Origin: Zoroaster sp. YZ-2022
Taxonomy: Eukaryota; Echinodermata; Asteroidea; Forcipulatida; Zoroasteridae
Assembly (NCBI GenBank): GCA_029582265.1
Contig: CM055816.1
Span: 3,812,698 to 3,876,697 of the forward strand
Direction: 5' to 3'
DNA length: 64,000 nucleotides
Positions within the stretch are counted from its first letter, which is position 1. Each line of letters begins with the position of its first letter. Below the pieces are notes generated by a model. That model searched no databases. It saw only the letters and a program-made list of their open reading frames with translations, and was not told the origin of the DNA. Both the position numbers and the translations under genes were made by a program. Below are positions 57,001-64,000 of the stretch, one piece after another.

Positions 57001-60000
57001 AATTATTTGATTGTGTCATTAAGGCCCTAAAATAAAGGCTCTGGTTTCTGGTTTTGTACTGCTATGAAACAATGTCTAATTACAGCCAAACTTACTGGAT
57101 TGATTGGAATTCTTATTTCATTGTGTCATTAAGGACCTAAAATAAAGGCTCTGGTTTCTGGTTTTGTACTGCTATGAAACTGTCTAATTACAGCCAAACT
57201 TACTGGATTGATTGGAATTCTTATTTCATTGTGTCATTAAGGCCCTCAAATAAAGGCTCTGGTTTCTGGTTTTGTACTGCTATGAAACAATGTCTAATTA
57301 CAGCCAAACTTACTGGATTGATTGGAATTCTTATTTCATTGTGTCATTATAAAGCCTCAGGTTTGTGGTTTTTTACTGCTATGAAACAATGTCTAATTAC
57401 AGCCAAACTTACTGGATCGATTGGAATTCTTATTTCATTGTGTCATTAAGGCCCTAAAATAAAGGCTCTGGTTTCTGGTTTTTTACTGCTATGAAACAAT
57501 GACGGTCTAATTACAGCCAAACTTACTGGATTGATTGGAATTCTTATTTCATTGTGTCATTAAGGCCCTAAAATAAAGCCTCAGGTTTGTGTTTTTTTAC
57601 TGCTATGAAACAATGTCTAATTACAGCCAAACTTACTGGATTGATTGGAATTCTTATTTCATTGTGTCATTAAGGCCCTAAAATAAAGGCTCAGGTTTCT
57701 GGTTTTGTACTGCTATGAAACAATGTCTAATTACAGCCAAACTTACTGGATTGATTGGAATTCTTATTTCATTGTATCATTAAGGCCCTAAAATATAGGC
57801 TCTGGTTTCTGGTTTTGTACTGCTATGAAACAATGTCTAATTACAGCCAAACTTACTGGATTGATTGGAATTCTTATTTCATTGTGTCATTAAGGCCCTA
57901 AAATAAAGGCTCTGGTTTCTGGTTTTGTACTGCTATGAAACAATGTCTAATTACAGCCAAACTTACTGGATTGATTGGAATTCTTATTTCATTGTATCAT
58001 TAAGGCCCTAAAATAAAGGCTCAGGTTTCTGGTTTTGTACTGCTATGAAACAATGTCTAATTACAGCCAAACTTACTGGATTGATTGGAATTCTTATTTC
58101 ATTGTGTCATTAAGGCCCTAAAATAAAGGCTCTAGTTTCTGTTTTTTTTACTGCTATGAAACAATGACGGTCTAATTACAGCCAAACTTACTGGATTGAT
58201 TGGAATTCTTATTTCATTGTGTCATTAAGGCCCTAAAATAAAGCCTCAGGTTTGTGGTTTTTTACTGCTATGAAACCATGTCTAATTACAGCCAAACTTA
58301 CTGGATTGATTGGAATTCTTATTTCATTGTGTCATTAAGGCCCTAAAATAAAGGCTCTGGTTTCTGGTTTTGTACTGCTATGAAACAATGTCTAATTATA
58401 GCCAAACTTACTGGATTGATTGGAATTCTTATTTCATTGTGTCATTAAGGCCCTAAAATAAAGGCTCAGGTTTCTGGTTTTGTACTGCTATGAAACAATG
58501 TCTAATTACAGCCAAACTTACTGGATCGATTGGAATTCTTATTTCATTGTGTCATTAAGGCCCTAAAATAAAGGCTCTGGTTTCTGGTTTTGTACTGCTA
58601 TGAAACAATGTCTAATTACAGCCAAACTTACTGGATTGATTGGAATTCTGCCAAGCTGCATTAAGGCCCTAAAATATAGGCTCTGGTTTCTGGTTTTGTA
58701 CTGCTATGAAACAATGTCTAATTACAGCCAAACTTACTGGATTGATTGGAATTCTTATTTCATTGTGTCATTAAGGCCCTAAAATAAAGGCTCTGGTTTC
58801 TGGTTTTGTACTGCTATGAAACAATGTCTAATTACAGCCAAACTTACTGGATTGATTGGAATTCTTATTTCATTGTGTCATTAAGGCCCTAAAATAAAGG
58901 CTCTGGTTTCTGGTTTTGTACTGCTATGAAACAATGTCTAATTACAGCTGAACTTACTGGATCGATTGGAATTCTTATTTCATTGTGTCATTAAGGCCCT
59001 AAAATAAAGCCTCAGGTTTCTGGTTTTTTACTGCTATGAAACAATGTCTAATTACAGCCAAACTTACTGGATTGATTGGAATTCTTATTTCATTGTGTCA
59101 TTAAGGCCCTAAAATAAAGGCTCTGGTTTCTGGTTTTGTACTGCTATGAAACAATGTCTAATTACAGCCAAACTTACTGGATTGATTGGAATTCTTATTT
59201 CATTGTGTCATTAAGGCCCTAAAATAAGGCTCTGGTTTCTGGTTTTGTACTGCTATGAAACAATGTCTAATTACAGCCTGAACTTATTGGATCGATTGGA
59301 ATTCTTATTTCATAGTATCATTAAGGCCCTAAAATATAGGCTCTGGTTTCTGGTTTTGTACTGCTATGAAACAATGTCTAATTACAGCCAAACTTACTGG
59401 ATTGATTGGAATTCTTATTTCATTGTGTCATTAAGGCCCTAAAATAAAGGCTCTGGTTTCTGGTTTTGTACTGCTATGAAACAATGTCTAATTACAGCCA
59501 AACTTACTGGATTGATTGGAATTTTATTTGATTGTGTCATTAAGGCCTAAATTAAAGGCTCTGGTTTCGTGTTTTTTACTGCTTCTAAACAATTTCTAAT
59601 TTAACCCAAACTTACTGGATTGATTGTATTTCTTATTTCATTGTGTCATTAAGGCCCTAAAATATAGGCTCTGGTTTCTGGTTTTGTACTGCTAATGAAA
59701 CAATGTCTAATTACAACCAAACTTACTGGATTTGATTGGGAATTCTTATTTCATTGTGTCATTAAGGCCCTAAAATAAAGGCTCTGGTTTCTGGTTTTGT
59801 ACTGCTATGAAACAATGTCTAATTACAGCCAAACTTACTGGATTGATTGGAATTCTTATTTGATTGTGTCATTAAGGCCCTAAAATAAAGGCTCTGGTTT
59901 CTGGTTTTGTACTGCTATGAAACAATGTCTAATTACAGCCAAACTTACTGGATTGATTGGAATTCTTATTTCATTGTGTCATTAAGGCCCTAAAATAAAG

Positions 60001-60302
60001 GCTCTGGTTTCTGGTTTTGTACTGCTATGAAACAATGTCTAATTACAGCTGAACTTATTGTATCGATTGGAATTCTTTATTTCAGTATCATTAAGGCCCT
60101 AAAATATAGGCTCTGGTTTCTGGTTTTGTACTGCTATGAAACAATGTCTAATTACAACCAAACTTACTGGATTGATTGGAATTCTTATTTCATTGTGTCA
60201 TTAAGGCCTAAAATAAAGGCTCTGGTTTCTGGTTTTGTACTGCTATGAAACAATGTCTAATTACAGCCAAACTTACTGGATTGATTGGAATTCTTATTTC
60301 AG
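48035..60302. repeat. 110-bp satellite array, about 111 units (12.3 kb)
   Basis: The main unit contains GGTTTCTGGTTTTGTACTGC, TATGAAACAATGTCTAATTA, CAGCCAAACTTACTGGATTG and GAATTCTTATTTCATTGTG. The proximal edge (48035-48530) and 49930-50090 hold a 92-bp hybrid unit in which ACTTACATGTAACTCCCTTT replaces the GGTTTCTGGTTTTG part. Diagnostic variants (a 3-bp deletion giving GAAACTGTCTAATTAC; an insertion giving ATGACGGTCTAATTAC; a CTGCCAAGCTGCATTAAGG unit) recur in order at about 3.1-3.3-kb spacing. Two locally degraded units lie at 51040-51130 and 59540-59620. Confidence 0.97.
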
Positions 60303-60329
60303 TAAATCTTATTTTCAGTAAATCTTTCA

Positions 60330-62200
60330 GTGCAACACTCCCAAAACTATTTAGAAGCCACAAAATGTGAACATGCTCATATTCGTCTGAGAACTCAGTA
60401 AAAGAACACAACAAGCTCCTGAACTATCTGCCCTCAAAAGTCTGCTGAGGAACAACCCTGAAATCGTGATCAAACCATACGATAAAGGAAGAGGCATTGC
60501 ATTATGAACTGCTCCGACTACATATTGTACAGGTTGGATACACAACACATGAATCAGAGCACTACACCGAGCTCCATCAAGATATCACACAAGAAACCAT
60601 CCTGTTAGTTCATAATGTCCTAACCGAAATGCGAAATGACAATCACATCGACAAGCACACTCTGGCATATCTCGATCCAAGCCCACAGGCATGTCACATT
60701 CCAACAATGTGTTTTCTACCGAAAATTCACAAAACTCCGCCAACAGGCACACCCTTTGTTGGAAGACCAATTATAAGTGGATGTTCGAGTCCAACCGCCA
60801 AAATCTCAGAATTTGTAGATCATTTTCTCCTCCCAATAGTTACCGCCCAACCTACATATGTCCGCAACACAGCAAACATACTATGGAAACTTTGTGATAA
60901 GCACAAAATGTGCTTATCACAAGTATTGATGTTGTTTCAATGTACACAAATATCTGCCAAACCGAGGCAATAAACTGTGAATGTAATCCCCTCGTACAAA
61001 CCAACCATCCATATGTCATCAACAAACCACCATTCAAATACATCCGAAAACTTCTGGAACTCATACTCAACAGAAACTATTTCCAATTTGGAAATAAATT
61101 CTACCTCCAGAAAATCGGCTGTGCAATGGGCTCAACAGCCTGTCCAGAAATTTGTGACATAACACTACACGATCTCGAAAATAAAATCCTACAACAGGCT
61201 GATCATATCCTAACATGGTGATACTATAGAGATGATGTACTAGTCATCTATAGTGGTGAACTTGAAGATTTCAAGAATCTCATAAACACTATGAATCAGA
61301 AGCACCAACTCTCAAATTCACATACATGTACGACGCCTCAAAACCCTCAATCAATTATCTTGACTTAACCATTTTCAAAGGAAAATACTTCCGTGAAACT
61401 GGCATACTAGACACAAGTGTAGACCAAACCTACAGAAACATATCAGTTTCTGCACTAAACCTCATCACACCCACCCATGTATTCAAAGATTATCTCTGGA
61501 GAAACTCTCCGATATGCTAGAATACCAACAATGAGGAAGATTTCATAGACAAATTCAAGATTTTCTCACAAAATTATTAGCCAGAGGCTAGCTACATGTA
61601 CATGTATATAGTCAAACTGAGATAAACAACATAGCAGCACAAATTATCACTGGCCAAACTGATTCATAAGCCACTAAAAGGTAAACATGGCAAGGAAGCA
61701 ATCAGCTGGTCTTCTCAACGCGACGTATAATCTGTTCATTAACCACAAAGATGTAAAATAAGCAGTAAACAAACATTGGTCCGGCTGATACAAAACAAAA
61801 CCAACAACTCTCAGAAATATTTCCAAAACAACCCTTTGTTACATTCAGAAAGGCCCAACACATCGGGAAAAAACTAATCCGAACAAATCTTACAATTACA
61901 GATCCAAAAGGACAACTGAGAAACTCACTCCATCTCATATGACTCTGGAAGAAACCAGATGAAACACTCAATATTCTGCTTTCCTTATTAGAGGGAACAA
62001 ATCAAATAAACACAACAAACGTACTTCACTCATACAAAACGGACACATTACAACTGTTTGAAAAGAACATCAATAATGTCTTATCCAAAAATAAGAGAGG
62101 AGACAATCTGGCTCTATTGAACCAATACTTGCAACAAATGACAAACAACGGAAATAGTCAAATACTGACCTACATCATTTTGTACATTAAGTACACTTTG
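60330..62200 (+). pseudogene. decayed Penelope-like element, reverse transcriptase
   Basis: Pieces in several frames, in the order of Penelope-like RTs: NNPEIVIKPYDKGRG (60448 on), MCFLPKIHKTPPTGTPFVGR and PIISGCSSPTAKISEFVDHF (60709-60830), ITSIDVVSMYTNI (60910 on), FGNKFYLQKIGCAMGSTACP (61089 on), the catalytic YRDD (61225-61236), YLDLTIFKGKYFRETG (61354 on), and a C-terminal ISWSSQR and FRKAQHIGKKLIRTNL region. Stops (e.g. TGA just before YYRDD) and frame changes show it is dead. No GIY-YIG endonuclease was seen. It lies in the intron upstream of the 110-bp array. Confidence 0.75.
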
Positions 62201-62261
62201 AAAAACTAGTCAATCAAGATGAAGTGTTACTGAATGGGATTGCACCATCATTTTTCACACA

Positions 62262-62440
62262 CGATTTCACTGGTTGGCAACAAAAGATTACCTTAAAAAA
62301 TATTTTAAAAATGCCTCACCTTTTGATTTTGATATAAAAAATAGTAAAATGCATTCAGATTTTTGTATTTATTGCAACGTGGAATTTACTCCAGAGGACA
62401 AATAATTTGATTAAACATTTAGAGAAGCATGTTTCAACAT
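62262..62440 (+). pseudogene. zinc-finger-like coding fragment, frame-shifted
   Basis: An open frame reads FHWLATKDYLKKYFKNASPF, then a DFDIKNSKMHS stretch, then FCIYCNVEFTPED, and stops. One base of shift continues it as NNLIKHLEKHVST. Together this has the C-x2-C-x12-H-x3-H spacing of a C2H2 finger. The family is unknown; possibly the tail of the preceding transposable element or another transposon. It ends eight bases before the minus-strand TM4 exon. Confidence 0.35.
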
Positions 62441-62447
62441 GACTTAC

Positions 62448-62506
62448 ACTACAACAGTTATTCCACTTGGCAGCTGCTGAAATGCCTATAATCACCACAG
62501 GAAAAC
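62448..62506 (-). CDS. adhesion-GPCR-type exon, TM4
   Basis: A 59-nt exon between acceptor CTTGTATATTTCCAG and donor AGT followed by GTAAGTCATG. It completes a Gly codon, then reads FPVVIIGISAAAKWNNCCS. The G-x-P-V-V-I-I-G-I-S pattern is the usual TM4 text of adhesion-type GPCRs, and the reading frame (phase 1 to 0) fits the exons at 47617 and 46771. The intron to the next exon would be 14.8 kb, filled by the Penelope relic and the 110-bp satellite. TM1-TM3 are not visible before the end of the window. Confidence 0.6.
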
Positions 62507-62819
62507 CTGGAAATATACAAGAGATATTTGTGTTAATAGATAATAAAATGTCACTTTGTTTATACTGAATATTACATACGTGTAAGTTTATATTCAAGTT
62601 CTCAAATCTCAAGTCCGACTCCGAGTACTTCCAAGTAGTGTTGAGTCCAAGTCTGCAGCTTGAGTCATGAGTGTCATGAGTCATAAGGTCAAGTCTAAGT
62701 TTGAGTCAAGAATACCAAATAATTAACTCAAACGTCCAATATTTCATTTTTTCTCCGCGGTGATTCTGCCCAGATTTACATTTATAGGGTCTTGTAATGT
62801 ATGGTCACTTTTTACTATA
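62507..62819. other. no gene seen; degenerate short repeat
   Basis: Contains AAGTCCGAC, GAGTCCAAGTC and GAGTCATGAG-type degenerate repeats at about 62610-62710. No exon recognised. Confidence 0.4.
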
Positions 62820-63165
62820 ATTAACCATAACATCCGAACTACCCTCAAGCGCAACGGTTACAATCCCAGCAAGATCAACACAGCGAAGCCGGTTCCAAAC
62901 CCCGAACGCAAGGTAAGTGATCTAACCCTGTCTGAAGCGCAACGGTTACAATCCCAGCAAGATCAACACAGCGAAGCCGGTTCCAAACCCCGAACGCAAG
63001 GTAAGTGATCTAACCCTGTCTGCTTGTCTCCCTATCTAGGTTCGACGTCACACAAACTCCAACGCATCCTCCGACGAGCAGGTATCCGCGTACCACTCAG
63101 CCCCAGCAAACTCAGTGGGACTTCAACACACCCTAAGGACAAGCGGACCCAAAACCAGGGGGGGC
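62820..63165 (+). pseudogene. Penelope-like element, linker before GIY-YIG (cut by gap)
   Basis: Reads LKRNGYNPSKINTAKPVPNP; this 87-bp block is tandemly duplicated (about 62847-62933 and 62934-63020). Then follow SPYLGSTSHKLQRILRRAGI, RVPLSPSKL and HPKDKRTQNQGG. The order PY-x-G-x-S-x-K-L-x-R-I-L, then KD, then GG is the established linker between RT and GIY-YIG nuclease in Penelope-like elements. The nuclease would start in the unknown bases. A GTAAGT...TCTATCTAG segment could be a 39-nt intron or simply decayed code. Confidence 0.5.
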
Positions 63166-63665
63166 NNNNNNNNNNNNNNNNNNNNNNNNNNNNNNNNNNN
63201 NNNNNNNNNNNNNNNNNNNNNNNNNNNNNNNNNNNNNNNNNNNNNNNNNNNNNNNNNNNNNNNNNNNNNNNNNNNNNNNNNNNNNNNNNNNNNNNNNNNN
63301 NNNNNNNNNNNNNNNNNNNNNNNNNNNNNNNNNNNNNNNNNNNNNNNNNNNNNNNNNNNNNNNNNNNNNNNNNNNNNNNNNNNNNNNNNNNNNNNNNNNN
63401 NNNNNNNNNNNNNNNNNNNNNNNNNNNNNNNNNNNNNNNNNNNNNNNNNNNNNNNNNNNNNNNNNNNNNNNNNNNNNNNNNNNNNNNNNNNNNNNNNNNN
63501 NNNNNNNNNNNNNNNNNNNNNNNNNNNNNNNNNNNNNNNNNNNNNNNNNNNNNNNNNNNNNNNNNNNNNNNNNNNNNNNNNNNNNNNNNNNNNNNNNNNN
63601 NNNNNNNNNNNNNNNNNNNNNNNNNNNNNNNNNNNNNNNNNNNNNNNNNNNNNNNNNNNNNNNNN
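63166..63665. other. assembly gap of 500 N
   Basis: 500 consecutive unknown bases, probably a fixed-size placeholder. Frames spanning it are meaningless. Confidence 0.99.
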
Positions 63666-63685
63666 AAAAGGGGGATTTTTTAGAA

Positions 63686-63783
63686 TTTAAAAACCAATGA
63701 AGTAGGAACAGGGCTATTTTAAAACGACTGGTTCTATTGGGATGGTAGAAATATTGATGACAATTACGGAGATTTCGACCATC
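63686..63783 (-). mobile_element. second copy of the 3' end of the 17.8-kb retrotransposon
   Basis: Aligns with 17818-17916: AACCAATGAAGTA, GGAACAGGGCTATTTTAAAA, CGACTGGTTCTATTGGG and GACAATTACGGAGATTTCGA, with about five single-base differences and indels. It is cut after TTCGACCAT on one side and by the gap region on the other. Confidence 0.8.
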
Positions 63784-63785
63784 AT

Positions 63786-64000
63786 GAGTTCTTGATCTCC
63801 GTAACACTAGTACTAGTAGGCTCAAACACAGACAGTCTACAATGAGATCCTTGCGTGGCGTGTTTGTGATAGAAATGCAGGTACTGGGAGAAAAAACGAC
63901 GGATATTCTCAATTTTTGACAAAAAAGTTTGAAAATGCATTTGCAAGGTCGGAGTGTGTGATGGAAGCACTGGGTTTGGGTTTATGAAGCAGCTTTTCAA
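63786..64000. other. no gene seen at the window edge
   Basis: Unique sequence. A minus-strand open stretch (63782-64000) reaches the edge and shows no recognisable motif. Confidence 0.35.

Noticed and set aside
48035..60302. CRISPR-like regular repeats
   Set aside because: The repeats are contiguous with no unique spacers, the units vary, and the host is eukaryotic.
63024..63912. Frames running through the gap
   Set aside because: Most of their length is unknown bases; only the flanking Penelope-like and retrotransposon texts are usable.

Overview
This is eukaryotic, repeat-dominated DNA of about 37-40% GC (estimated by eye), with spliced exons, tRNA-derived SINEs, two non-LTR retrotransposons, Penelope-like elements, pogo- and mariner-type DNA transposons and more than a dozen tandem-repeat families. 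Nothing bacterial or viral is visible. A marine invertebrate, probably a deuterostome (echinoderm, hemichordate or amphioxus-like), is the best guess. It rests on the 2A-bearing CR1/L2-type retroelement, the SINE style and an adhesion-GPCR exon set. The species cannot be named from this sequence.

Layout: 0.1-0.8 kb mariner-derived element with 203-bp inverted repeats; 0.8-1.6 kb SINE plus a pure GGAA array; 2.5-3.7 kb SINE, short repeats and a TTAA-flanked MITE; 4.36-10.16 kb a pogo-type transposon with TA duplication, 5'-CAG termini, an N-terminal HTH_psq gene and internal 96-bp and 150-bp arrays; 10.2-17.2 kb inverted-repeat elements, a perfect 52-bp-stem hairpin and largely featureless DNA; 17.8-19.9 kb a 5'-truncated minus-strand non-LTR retrotransposon; 19.9-26.0 kb a 27-bp minisatellite; 26.6-29.3 kb four more minisatellites.

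From about 28 to 62.5 kb the minus strand carries two sets of phase-compatible exons. The upstream set (62.5, 47.6 and 46.8 kb) encodes TM4, extracellular loop 2 and TM5 of an adhesion-type GPCR. The downstream set (40.1 to 28.1 kb) encodes an unrecognised protein of at least 166 residues. Nearly every intron is inflated by its own private tandem repeat: 84/57-bp, 40-bp, 83-bp, 52-bp, 75-bp, 103-bp and 110-bp units. Several units visibly include a splice site or exon edge. The most striking is a 47-copy, 75-bp array in which each unit is the TM5 coding segment plus its GT donor. A 12.3-kb, 110-bp array with about 3.3-kb higher-order periodicity fills the intron between the first two GPCR exons.

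These intronic arrays host further insertions. A nearly complete 4.1-kb retrotransposon with an N-terminal 2A-like motif sits in the 40-bp array without disturbing repeat phase, and two MITE copies and a Penelope-like element lie in other introns. The window ends with a second Penelope-like fragment, a 500-base gap and another copy of the 3' end of the 17.8-kb retrotransposon. The candidate novel phenomenon is the birth of satellites at exon/intron boundaries, intron by intron, within one locus.
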